The notes beneath the pieces were generated by a model, which was not told the DNA's origin, made no database searches, and saw only the letters and a list, made by a program, of their open reading frames with translations. Positions 40,859 through 49,602 of a stretch of 57,625 nucleotides of DNA are shown here, piece after piece (position 1 is the stretch's first letter; the number at the start of each line of letters is the position of its first letter). This DNA comes from Microgenomates group bacterium RBG_16_45_19 (lineage in GTDB: Bacteria > Patescibacteriota > Microgenomatia > UBA1400 > RBG-16-45-19): assembly GCA_001803415.1 (NCBI GenBank), contig MHDC01000038.1, positions 1 to 57,625 of the forward strand, read 5' to 3'. A program made the translations under genes and the position numbers.

Positions 40859-41617
40859 CTACTCACTTATTGTCGCCGAGTCAGTCGCTGGTAAAAGTGG
40901 TTCCAGCACCGCTTGGAACGCCGCCAAACCTTGGGGATTTTCAATCCGGCTGCCATTAACAAAAAAAGAGGGGGTGCCGTTTAATCGATTGGCCAAAGCA
41001 CTTAAATAATCGGCTTTAACTAAGCCCTTGACCGCTTTCGAGTTTAAATCCTGTTTAAACTGGTCCGAATTTAAGCCCAGTTCTTGAGCATAGCCCATCA
41101 TGATCTTAGATGCTTGACCAGATTCGGCCCATTCTTCTTGCCGCTCAAAGAGTAGGTGATTCATTTCCCAAAATTTACCCTGCTTGCCGGCGGCTTCAGC
41201 TGCCTGGGCGGCTAAGTTGGCCCGCGGATGGATTTCTTTCAAGGGGAAATGACGGTAGACCACCGCCAGTTGGTCAGGGTAAAGCTGAGTTAGTTGTTCT
41301 ATCAGGGGACTGTATAAACGGCAGGCCGGACATTGAAAATCTGAATATTCAACGATCACCACGGCCGCCGCTTTATTGCCTTGATACCAATCCGTTTCCA
41401 AGACTTGATTGACGGGTTTCACGCCCTCACCAGCGGGTACCGGGATATAACGGCTATAAGCCCACCACCCGATTAAAACTACCAACCCTACTCCCAAGCC
41501 AAACTTGATCAACCGGCGCCACCCCACCTGTTTGCTTTGAGTGGCGATTTTAGCCTGTTTTTCCTGTTTCCTTAAAGCTTTCCGTTCGTCTTTAGTCAAG
41601 GGGGGATCACTTTCCAT
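40859..41617 (-). CDS. DsbA-family thiol oxidoreductase
   Basis: VIVEYSDFQCPACRLYSPLIEQL with CPAC; NGTPSFFVNGSRIENPQG; N-terminal TM. Confidence 0.92.
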   Translation of the reverse strand: MESDPPLTKDERKALRKQEKQAKIATQSKQVGWRRLIKFGLGVGLVVLIGWWAYSRYIPVPAGEGVKPVNQVLETDWYQGNKAAAVVIVEYSDFQCPACRLYSPLIEQLTQLYPDQLAVVYRHFPLKEIHPRANLAAQAAEAAGKQGKFWEMNHLLFERQEEWAESGQASKIMMGYAQELGLNSDQFKQDLNSKAVKGLVKADYLSALANRLNGTPSFFVNGSRIENPQGLAAFQAVLEPLLPATDSATISE

Positions 41618-41659
41618 AGGCCATACTTTAGCAGAAACCAGGTATTTATCAAGGCAAAA

Positions 41660-41929
41660 TTAACTTCTGATCTCGAAAGTGGCAAAACCTTGGATCTTCC
41701 CCGTTTTTATCGCCACCATCTCTACCCGAGCCAACGGCGTCTCCTGCTTTAACCAAGTGATCAAGTCCTTCAGCGCTTCGGCCTTACCTTCGGCTTCGAT
41801 ATAAACCGTCCCATCGGCTTGATTCATGACGAAGCCTTTGAGCCCCAAGCTGGCCGCTTTCACTTGGGTAAAGTTGCGGAAACTAACCCCCTGGACTCGT
41901 CCCGTCACTGTCAAATTTAAGTGTTTCAT
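41660..41929 (-). CDS. acyP: Acylphosphatase
   Basis: TVTGRVQGVSFRNFTQVKAASLGLKGFVMNQADGTVYIEAEG. Confidence 0.95.
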   Translation of the reverse strand: MKHLNLTVTGRVQGVSFRNFTQVKAASLGLKGFVMNQADGTVYIEAEGKAEALKDLITWLKQETPLARVEMVAIKTGKIQGFATFEIRS

Positions 41930-41974
41930 CTGTTGTATAATTACCTAGCATACCATGCCAGCGTCTCTTTTAAG

Positions 41975-42424
41975 ATGCAATTAACCAGTCCTGTCTTTAG
42001 CCATACCGACTTTATTCCCCAGGCATATACCTGTGACGGGGCTAATCTCCACCCCCCTTTAACCATTGTCGGTGTCATTCCCGGTGCTAAAAGCTTGGTG
42101 CTGATTGTCGACGACCCGGATGCACCCGGCGGCCTTTGGACTCATTGGCTGCTCTGGAATTTAGATCCTCAAACCACCGAGATTTCCGCCACCGCTACCC
42201 CGGTGGGGTCCATTCAAGGCCTTAACGACTTTGGCGATGAGGGCTACGGCGGACCTTGTCCGCCCTCGGGTATCCATCATTATCGTTTTACGCTTTATGC
42301 TTTAAGTAAAATCTTCGAGCGGGAATTAACTCCGTTAGCCAAACGAGCTGACGTGGATCGGGAAATCACTGGTCACATTCTCGATCAAGCTCAGCTTATT
42401 GGCTTGTATCAACGTATACTTTAA
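41975..42424 (+). CDS. PEBP/YbhB-YbcL (RKIP-like) family protein
   Basis: FIPQAYTCDGANLHPPLTI, LIVDDPDAPGGLWTHWLLWNLDP, GYGGPCPPSGIHHYRFTLYAL. Confidence 0.95.
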   Translation: MQLTSPVFSHTDFIPQAYTCDGANLHPPLTIVGVIPGAKSLVLIVDDPDAPGGLWTHWLLWNLDPQTTEISATATPVGSIQGLNDFGDEGYGGPCPPSGIHHYRFTLYALSKIFERELTPLAKRADVDREITGHILDQAQLIGLYQRIL

Positions 42425-42452
42425 GACTGTTTCTTCCTTTTTACCCGTCTCT

Positions 42453-42713
42453 TTATCGCTTCCAACGCTTCAGGCTGGTTGACCAAGCCGAAATTAACCA
42501 CGGTAAGACTCCCATTAAAACGCCGGCCATCGGTTGATTAAGCTTGTCTTTAATCAGGTTTTGCATTTCGTCCAGACGTTTATCCATGGCGGCTTGCCAG
42601 GTTTTAACCTGCTTATACATGACCACCATCGAAATAGTCATCACCACCAAAAAAACAAACCAACTGAAAAAGAAGATCATCCCCCAAAAGTAAAACCAAT
42701 CTTGGACGCTCAT
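42453..42713 (-). CDS. Small membrane protein, unknown function
   Basis: One strong N-terminal TM (FYFWGMIFFFSWFVFLVVMTISMVVMY); adjacent to next ORF. Confidence 0.6.
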   Translation of the reverse strand: MSVQDWFYFWGMIFFFSWFVFLVVMTISMVVMYKQVKTWQAAMDKRLDEMQNLIKDKLNQPMAGVLMGVLPWLISAWSTSLKRWKR

Positions 42714-42714
42714 A

Positions 42715-43194
42715 TTAATTAGCCGTTTTCCGCGGTCGGCGTTTAGCCTTTGGTTTAACCGCTGGCGTGGTTAACAAGGCATAATCCTGCATCAGGTAGT
42801 CTTTCAGCATCCCCACTTGGGTCCCGGTGACCTTACCTGCCTGCTTCATGCCGGCAACCACTTCATTTACCAAGGTGGTATATTTGTCTCGATCAACTCT
42901 ACCCAAAGCCTTTTTGGCCGCTGCCACTTTCTCTTTAAGGATCTTAACGGCGTTGGTATAAATTTTTTGGATATTCGCCGGTACCGTTTCTGCCAGTTCC
43001 TGGACCGTTTCTGTCGCCCATTCCGCCCCCTCGGCCAATCTGGTTTTGGTAAACTTAATTCTTTTTTTAACTAGTGGTCGAGTCTCCCCCTTTTCATCGG
43101 TTCCAGCCAATAAAGCCAGGATGCCGCCGATGGTCGAACCCACCAGAAAAATAACCATACCGGAAAAAGGACCAGCGTAACGATTCTGATTCAT
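42715..43194 (-). CDS. YtxH-like membrane-anchored helical protein, unknown function
   Basis: N-terminal TM, Lys/Ala helical body, SD GAGGAG upstream. Confidence 0.6.
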   Translation of the reverse strand: MNQNRYAGPFSGMVIFLVGSTIGGILALLAGTDEKGETRPLVKKRIKFTKTRLAEGAEWATETVQELAETVPANIQKIYTNAVKILKEKVAAAKKALGRVDRDKYTTLVNEVVAGMKQAGKVTGTQVGMLKDYLMQDYALLTTPAVKPKAKRRPRKTAN

Positions 43195-43461
43195 AGCTCT
43201 CCTCTCAATTTATTAATGATATTTTGCGAGATTATAGCACAGGATCGGTCAAAGTTCACTAACTCTCTTTGATTGTTATAGGATTTATTATTCTTTTAAG
43301 TCTGGTTGCCATATAAAAGTGGTACCATCAAAATCAAAATATATCATCATAGAATATCTGATAGATCAATCTATTATTCAAATAAAAAGTCTAGCACCAT
43401 CTTGAGCCAAGTGATAAAATCCCATAAGTAGGCAAAAATGTGCTCATGTTAGAATTAGGTC

Positions 43462-44001
43462 ATGACCCCCAAAACTATCAACGTGGCCGTCGGCTCGACC
43501 AATCCCGTCAAAATTAAAGCGGTTACCAGCGCCTTTTCGCGGGTTTGGCCCGAAGTTAAGCTGGCTGTCACCGGCGTTACCATCCCTTCAGGGGTCGCCG
43601 CTCAACCGCTTAGCGACGTTGTGGCTCTTCGCGGGGCAAAGATTCGGGCAAATAAAGCCATTAATAGCGGTCTTTATACTTATGGTGTCGGTATTGAAGG
43701 TGGTTTGCAATCAATCAATCAACGCTGGTTTGCCTGCGGTTGGGTGGCTGTGGTTAACCGTCAGGGTCAAGTCGGTTTAGGCTCTTCCGCCCGAATTATC
43801 GTCCCCCCGAAAATGATGACCTCGATATTAAAGGGTCAGGAGTTGGGCACTGTCGTCGATCATTTTTTTGAGACCCATAATGCCAAACAAACTGATGGTC
43901 ACTTTGGCTTCATGACCAACCAAGCTATCACCCGGACTTCGGGTTACATCGACGGGGTCATCATGGCCTTAGCTCGTTTTCTTCACCCAGACTTGTTTTA
44001 A
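43462..44001 (+). CDS. yjjX: Inosine/xanthosine triphosphatase (YjjX/DUF84)
   Basis: VAVGSTNPVKIKAVTSAFSRVWP, LRGAKIRANKA, YGVGIEGGL. Confidence 0.9.
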   Translation: MTPKTINVAVGSTNPVKIKAVTSAFSRVWPEVKLAVTGVTIPSGVAAQPLSDVVALRGAKIRANKAINSGLYTYGVGIEGGLQSINQRWFACGWVAVVNRQGQVGLGSSARIIVPPKMMTSILKGQELGTVVDHFFETHNAKQTDGHFGFMTNQAITRTSGYIDGVIMALARFLHPDLF

Positions 44002-44049
44002 ACTGTTGCTTCTTGCTTCCAAGCTTGTTATACCAGTATTAAGGTATCT

Positions 44050-44649
44050 ATGGCTAATCCGGTCAGCGAGGCAATCAATCGCCACTATCTCCAAGTTCAG
44101 GCTTTAACCCCTGCCTCGGCTCAAACCACTTTCGGTTCCGCTACCTCAACCCCGTCCATTGATTGGTTTTCTCTGGCTACGCCGGCCTTTATCGTCTTTA
44201 CGGCTTTGTTAATTGTGGGCATTATTGGCTTACTTCTGACTCACACCAAAAATATCAACAAACTCCTAGTGGTCATCAGCATCGCCTTTCTCACCAGTTT
44301 AGTTCCGGTCAGTCTCAATTTAGTCAATCAGCAAGCTAGCTTAGTCACTAAGGCTGGTGCCGGTGATGTTCCCACCCAAGTCTTAGTTGATCAAGTCACC
44401 CCCACTGGTTTTGACGTTTCCTGGCAAACTGATAATCCCTCTGTCGGTGCCATTCGTCTCCGGGAGCCGGGTCAACCTCCCGAATATAATCGGATTATTG
44501 CCGAGGATCAGGAGACCGGCATTTATACCCATATTATCCGCGTTACTGATCTTCGGGCCGCTACCACTTACGCTTTTGAGGTGCTTTCCGGTGGCAATTG
44601 GTACAACGATCAAGGCCAACCATTATTGGTCACCACTCGGTCACCTTAA
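44050..44649 (+). CDS. Membrane-anchored fibronectin-III-like protein
   Basis: Two TM segments then DQVTPTGFDVSWQTDNPSVGAIR...VTDLRAATTYAFEVLSGG. Confidence 0.7.
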   Translation: MANPVSEAINRHYLQVQALTPASAQTTFGSATSTPSIDWFSLATPAFIVFTALLIVGIIGLLLTHTKNINKLLVVISIAFLTSLVPVSLNLVNQQASLVTKAGAGDVPTQVLVDQVTPTGFDVSWQTDNPSVGAIRLREPGQPPEYNRIIAEDQETGIYTHIIRVTDLRAATTYAFEVLSGGNWYNDQGQPLLVTTRSP

Positions 44650-44653
44650 GGTT

Positions 44654-46228
44654 TTATTCCAAATTATTCGCCAGCGTGATCAAGTCGTTTAACGAGGCTT
44701 TGGTCGAACTGATAAAGATCAAAACATTAACTCTGGTCGTATACATCACCGCTCTTAAAGCCCCCTTAGAATTAATTGTTTCCAGGGTATAAGCGGTGTC
44801 TTGGGTCGCTCCCGGCACTAACACTGCCGCCGGCGACGCCATCCCAGTCAGCAAGCCTGAGGCAAACTGGGCCGTGGCGAAGCCTGGGGGCACGTCTACC
44901 TGGCGTAAAATGATCGGCGATGGTCCACCCCTCTGGCTTTGCTGCCCTAAGGGATAATCAAAGGTGACTTGCACAAAATCAGTCCGGCCGTTGAGCATGC
45001 CTTCACCTTGATTGATCCGGTACTGGGTTTTATAAGTCCGGCCACCCGGAATAGCTTTGGGTTTATATAAATTGAAACTGACTTGTTCCTCCACCGCCGA
45101 AAAAGCGTAATTGTCGCTAAAAGCAAAAGCGTAGGCGCCCCCGAGTAAACCGCCGATAATGAAAATGCTAAAAAAGGTAAACAAACTCACCATCGCTTTA
45201 CTGTTCCGGTTATTATAGCTGCCGGTTGACCTAAACCAAGAAAAACAGACTGCGGTTAAGATCGCTAACGCCAAAAACGCGTATTGGTAAACAAAAATTC
45301 CTTTTATTAAAAAATTAATCAAGTTAGCTGGTAGGTTGAGGTTAGCGGTCGCGAGGTTGGTTAATGGCTCCAGTTGAACCGACATTAACCGGCGGGTCAT
45401 CCCGACCATGATTGGAGCGCCTAAGGCCACCATCACTCCCAACACCCAGCCGGTTCTGGAGCTTTCTTTCAGGTAAACACTCGCCCAAAAAGAGGCAATC
45501 GCCGCCAACAGTAACATCAACGGTAACGCTCCCAAAAGCGGTGCTTCCTTTAAAAAGGCAAAAGCTAAGGCTTGACCTTCTAGCAAGAACCGGTTGAACT
45601 GATAGCCAATCAAGAGCAATCCCAAGCTGATCAATAAATAGAATCCCCCCATCAGTAAATAAATCAGACTTAAGCCTCTGGCTAATACCGGTGCCGTTTC
45701 CTGGGCGGAGATGATTGTCCCGCCCATCGTTTGCGGTGGTGGGATGACCGCGGCTGCCGGCGGGACGGTCATGACCGGTTTTAACGGTGGTTTGACCGTC
45801 GTTGGCACCGCGGTTACCTGAGTCGGTGCCGGTTTATAAATGTTTACCACTACCGGTTGGGGGGCAATGAGCGGTGCCGTTTCGGTGGCTGGTTTAACTG
45901 GATAATAAATTCCCGGAAGATTAGGAGTCGTGGTAAATTGACCCGCGATCTTAGTCGGTGTTGTGGCTGCTTCCAGGGGTGGGGGGGATGCCTGGTTCTG
46001 CACCACTTGGGGGTATTCGACTGGTTTTATGGGCGCCGATGGGGTTAACCACGCCGGTACCGCTGCTGGCGGCTGGTTACTGATCGGTTCATACAAACTC
46101 GCCAATTGAGGCAAACCGGCTGCCGGGGCGGGGTTGATGGGCTCTTCGTACTCTAACCCCAATTCTGGGGCCGGAGGCAGACCAAAACCACCCACCGCTG
46201 GCTTAACTGCCTGGGCAGGGTCATTCAT
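44654..46228 (-). CDS. Membrane protein with Pro-rich N-terminal domain, unknown function
   Basis: Long Pro/Ala-rich N-terminus then about five TMs. Start MNDPAQ at ATG 46228, 24 nt downstream of ORF-track start. Confidence 0.65.
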   Translation of the reverse strand: MNDPAQAVKPAVGGFGLPPAPELGLEYEEPINPAPAAGLPQLASLYEPISNQPPAAVPAWLTPSAPIKPVEYPQVVQNQASPPPLEAATTPTKIAGQFTTTPNLPGIYYPVKPATETAPLIAPQPVVVNIYKPAPTQVTAVPTTVKPPLKPVMTVPPAAAVIPPPQTMGGTIISAQETAPVLARGLSLIYLLMGGFYLLISLGLLLIGYQFNRFLLEGQALAFAFLKEAPLLGALPLMLLLAAIASFWASVYLKESSRTGWVLGVMVALGAPIMVGMTRRLMSVQLEPLTNLATANLNLPANLINFLIKGIFVYQYAFLALAILTAVCFSWFRSTGSYNNRNSKAMVSLFTFFSIFIIGGLLGGAYAFAFSDNYAFSAVEEQVSFNLYKPKAIPGGRTYKTQYRINQGEGMLNGRTDFVQVTFDYPLGQQSQRGGPSPIILRQVDVPPGFATAQFASGLLTGMASPAAVLVPGATQDTAYTLETINSKGALRAVMYTTRVNVLIFISSTKASLNDLITLANNLE

Positions 46229-46279
46229 ACCCTTAAGTATACCCAACTCCAAGTTAAAGTTTACCGTTAAATTTTTTCA

Positions 46280-46308
46280 TTGACATATCCGTTACAATAA
46301 AATAAGCT
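46280..46308 (+). promoter_or_regulatory. Candidate promoter
   Basis: TTGACA, 17 nt spacer, TAAGCT; SD AGGAGG before ATG 46351. Confidence 0.4.
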
Positions 46309-46350
46309 TTCCTGTCCAAGTGTGATCACCTGTCGTTAATTAGGAGGCCT

Positions 46351-46842
46351 ATGCTCTTCGCTTTGATTATTTATCTTCTCTCTCAGTTATCTCCTTACCC
46401 TTCTGCTTCGGTGGCCCCCGTTATTTACCCACTACCGCCGGCCAAATCGGCGCCTCTGGGCGCCGCCCAAGCTACCCCGACTTTAAAGCCTCCGGCTTCA
46501 CCTTTAAATCCAGAGACTCCCCCTAAAGCTCAGGCCGAAAATTTGGCCAGTGGCCAGGTGATCAAGTCGGTGCCAGAAGTGGCCATCAGCCGGTCGCCAG
46601 TGCTGATTCCCTGCCTAATTGATTTACGTAATTGTGAACCCACCGGTAAACCTAAACCGACTCCAACCCCTTTGCCTAAAGTCGAGCCGACCGCCCGCCC
46701 GCTACCGAGGCTGACCCTGAAACCGGAACCGTTACCAATTGAGCCCATTTCCCCTCTTCCCACCGGCTGCCCTCGTCCGGTAAATTATAAATTAGATCAA
46801 CCAGATATCTATATACCTGAGTGTCCCCTGGAATCTATCTAA
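46351..46842 (+). CDS. Secreted Pro-rich protein, unknown function
   Basis: N-terminal hydrophobic signal then Pro-rich low-complexity; good SD (TTAGGAGG). Confidence 0.6.
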   Translation: MLFALIIYLLSQLSPYPSASVAPVIYPLPPAKSAPLGAAQATPTLKPPASPLNPETPPKAQAENLASGQVIKSVPEVAISRSPVLIPCLIDLRNCEPTGKPKPTPTPLPKVEPTARPLPRLTLKPEPLPIEPISPLPTGCPRPVNYKLDQPDIYIPECPLESI

Positions 46843-46845
46843 TCC

Positions 46846-47361
46846 ATGCCCGTTCGTCAACTCTACTCACCCCCCCAAATTCAACGCAGCATTAACCGCT
46901 TGGCTAAACAAATCGCCGCCGATTATCGGGGTAAACCGCTGATTTTAATCGGTATTCTCCGTGGTGGCTTCATTGTCTTGGCTGACTTAGTTCGGGCTTT
47001 ATGGTTGGCCGGTCATCATGATTTAGATATCGATTTTATTACTACTAGTAGTTATTTAGAGAGTAATATTTCGGCTCAAGTACCACCCAAGATTATCGTT
47101 GATTTAAACCGGAGTCTGGCTGGTCAGCATGTTTTGATTGTTGAAGATATCTGTGATACTGGCCTGACTCTTAACTTAGTCCAAAAGCAGCTTCGGGCGG
47201 CCGGACCCAAATCCTTAAAAACCTTCACCTTTCTTGATAAACCCTCCCGACGTCAAGTCCCGGTTAAACTTGATTATATTGGCTTTACCGTCAACGGTTG
47301 GATCGAGGGTTATGGCCTGGATGCTGATCGGGCTTGTCCCTCAGTTGTGGTCAAAACCTAA
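46846..47361 (+). CDS. hpt: Hypoxanthine phosphoribosyltransferase
   Basis: LILIGILRGGFIVLADLVRAL, VLIVEDICDTGLTLNLVQKQL. Confidence 0.93.
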   Translation: MPVRQLYSPPQIQRSINRLAKQIAADYRGKPLILIGILRGGFIVLADLVRALWLAGHHDLDIDFITTSSYLESNISAQVPPKIIVDLNRSLAGQHVLIVEDICDTGLTLNLVQKQLRAAGPKSLKTFTFLDKPSRRQVPVKLDYIGFTVNGWIEGYGLDADRACPSVVVKT

Positions 47362-47362
47362 A

Positions 47363-47890
47363 TTACCGGATAAATAGGAATGCTGCGGTTTGATTAACGA
47401 TCTCCCCGCAACCATAAGTCCACTCGGCCAGTAGATTGTCTCGGTGTCCGCCACTCTCAATCCAAGCTTGGACTACGGCCGCCGTGGATACATCCGTCCC
47501 CCACCATAAATTTTCGGCGCTGGCTGAATGAGGCATCGCTTTAATTGCCTCCAGGTAACCGCTATGGTCTAAATTCCGGCCGACTGCTGCCGCCCGCCCT
47601 CTTGCTGCCTCACATAAAGCCGTCAATGGCTTTAACTCTGATTTGCCCTGTTGTCTTCGGTAATCATTCACCGCCGCTAGTAAGGGGGGAGTTGGCCGCT
47701 CCATCTGTCTCGCCGGTGGTCCGGTTGGTATTGGCGTCGGTGCTTCTGGTCTGGCTATGAGTGAGCTGATCGTGGCTTCAGGCTTATGCTGATAGTAGAC
47801 ATCACTGTAATTGGTTACTTTTGGCCAACTGGTAATAGTCATCATCCCCAAACTTAATTTCACCATGACCTCGGTCCATTGGTTTATCAT
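47363..47890 (-). CDS. CAP (SCP/PR1)-domain protein
   Basis: AAVNDYRRQQGKSELKPLTALCEAARGRAA..LDHSGYL..SAENLWWGTD..VQAWIESGGHRDNLL. Confidence 0.88.
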   Translation of the reverse strand: MINQWTEVMVKLSLGMMTITSWPKVTNYSDVYYQHKPEATISSLIARPEAPTPIPTGPPARQMERPTPPLLAAVNDYRRQQGKSELKPLTALCEAARGRAAAVGRNLDHSGYLEAIKAMPHSASAENLWWGTDVSTAAVVQAWIESGGHRDNLLAEWTYGCGEIVNQTAAFLFIR

Positions 47891-48000
47891 TCAATAAATT
47901 AAATAATTAAACAATACTTTAAAATAACCACACATCCACCCAAAATTCAACCGCATTTACCTATACCCTCAAGATACTTTTCTTAAGTTATAATACGCAC

Positions 48001-48453
48001 ATGAAACCCATCAAATCACTTATCCAAACCTACCCTTATCGGACTGTCGCTTTGATTCAGTCACTGATCGCTACCGTCGGTAGTTTATTCCTTAGCCAAG
48101 TTTGGCTCTTAGTCCCCTGTGAACTGTGTTGGTTTCAACGGATCTTTATGTATCCCCTACCATTTATTCTGGGGATCGGTTTGATCAGACGGGAAACTAA
48201 ACTTTATCAATATGTCTTACCCCTCAGTTTGATTGGTCTAACCATCGCCGCCTACCATACCTATCTCTACTATTACGCTAACTATTCTCTCAACGGTGCC
48301 AACGAGACCGTCATGATCGCTTGCAGCGGTGGTGTCTCCTGTACTAATCAACTGATTGAATGGTTTGGGTTTATTACCGTCCCCTTGCTCTCATTTCTTG
48401 CCTTCTCAGTTATCACCCTAGCCATGCTCAAGGAACGCCACGACTCCATCTAA
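48001..48453 (+). CDS. dsbB: DsbB-family disulfide bond formation protein
   Basis: Four-TM protein with VPCELCWFQRIFMYPLPFILG and the second Cys pair (CSGGVSC). Confidence 0.92.
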   Translation: MKPIKSLIQTYPYRTVALIQSLIATVGSLFLSQVWLLVPCELCWFQRIFMYPLPFILGIGLIRRETKLYQYVLPLSLIGLTIAAYHTYLYYYANYSLNGANETVMIACSGGVSCTNQLIEWFGFITVPLLSFLAFSVITLAMLKERHDSI

Positions 48454-48470
48454 TCAATAGCTTTCCCTTG

Positions 48471-48571
48471 GTCGCAATTACTGAACGAAGCTCGAACCTT
48501 TATTGAACGAAACTCCGACTGATTGCCGCGCTTTGCGCGGCATAAACTGAACGCTCAGGCGGGCTAAAAGG
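48471..48571. repeat. ~101 bp inverted repeat, copy 1
   Basis: Reverse complement of 53326-53426 with two observed mismatches; contains the 8 bp-stem palindrome TGCCGCGC-TTT-GCGCGGCA. Confidence 0.97.
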
Positions 48572-49602
48572 TAAGATAATAATGATTCAGCTCCTTGGTT
48601 TAGGTTGATTCCTTTTTCCTCTAATCCGTCATATACTCCACCTGTATTCTGATCAACCATTCTAGCCCCCAAAATATTTCTCCCATGATACCAATCGAGA
48701 GCTTTTTGGGCCCAATCTAAATATTTTTTTTCTTTGGTAACCGAAAACGCTTCGGTGCAGGCTTCCACCACTGAACCCGCCTCAATCGGTTGTTGCACGA
48801 AAAGAGCTTTTTTGCCGTTTTTTTCAAACCACCCTCGATAACCCGGAAAAGAAAAACAGTCTAATTTTTTGTCATAAATCTGTTCCAGTAATAAATCTAA
48901 AGATTCCTTAGCGATATTCAAATATTTTATATTGCCAAAAACTGAGTAAGCCCAAAACAAAGCCCATGGCAATCTCCCAATATCATATGTAATCTTATCC
49001 TCAAACCATCTCCACGAAATGTCAGAGTTTTTTTCGTAGCTGGTTATTAATTCATCAGATAATATTATTGCCATTTTTTTAAAGTCATATTTACTCATCT
49101 GTCCAATTTTTTTTTTGGAGATTTTAACCTTTATATAATTTTCTAACACCGATCCCAGTTTGGAGCTACACTGATCTCTCACCAATAGACCGTAAATCAA
49201 CCATGCCTTGCTCCTAAGGGATTCTACCTTTTCGATATATTTTACGTACTGATCAAATAAGAACATGCCTGTCAGTTTCTGGTCATCCCTTAACCCCAGT
49301 TTTATAGTATCCGCTAATCCCGCCATTGCCCGGCCAAAATTTTCTCCAATGGACTCATTTTCCCAAACCAAATTCTGATTCAGATCATTCTTATAACTAT
49401 ATTTCCCAGCAGCCGATACTAAAAATTTCAAGTAAATATCAACCAATTTTTCCTCTTTCAATCGAAGTGCCACCTGTAAAGCTCGCGCATTATCATCCAC
49501 GCAGTACCCCTCCCGCAAATCTGGCGTAGCTATCAAACAATGCTCTGCTATCCCGACCATGTCCGTCATCCGATAAAGGTGATCAAGCTTTGGTTTATTC
49601 AT
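48478..49602 (-). CDS. Glycoside-hydrolase-like (alpha/alpha-barrel) protein
   Basis: 374 aa; HCLIATPDLREGYCVDDNARALQVALRL, QQPIEAGSVVEACTEAF, GVYDGLEEKGINLNQGAESLLSYLLARL; next to GT4 genes. C-terminus encoded by repeat copy 1. Confidence 0.75.
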   Translation of the reverse strand: MNKPKLDHLYRMTDMVGIAEHCLIATPDLREGYCVDDNARALQVALRLKEEKLVDIYLKFLVSAAGKYSYKNDLNQNLVWENESIGENFGRAMAGLADTIKLGLRDDQKLTGMFLFDQYVKYIEKVESLRSKAWLIYGLLVRDQCSSKLGSVLENYIKVKISKKKIGQMSKYDFKKMAIILSDELITSYEKNSDISWRWFEDKITYDIGRLPWALFWAYSVFGNIKYLNIAKESLDLLLEQIYDKKLDCFSFPGYRGWFEKNGKKALFVQQPIEAGSVVEACTEAFSVTKEKKYLDWAQKALDWYHGRNILGARMVDQNTGGVYDGLEEKGINLNQGAESLLSYLLARLSVQFMPRKARQSVGVSFNKGSSFVQ

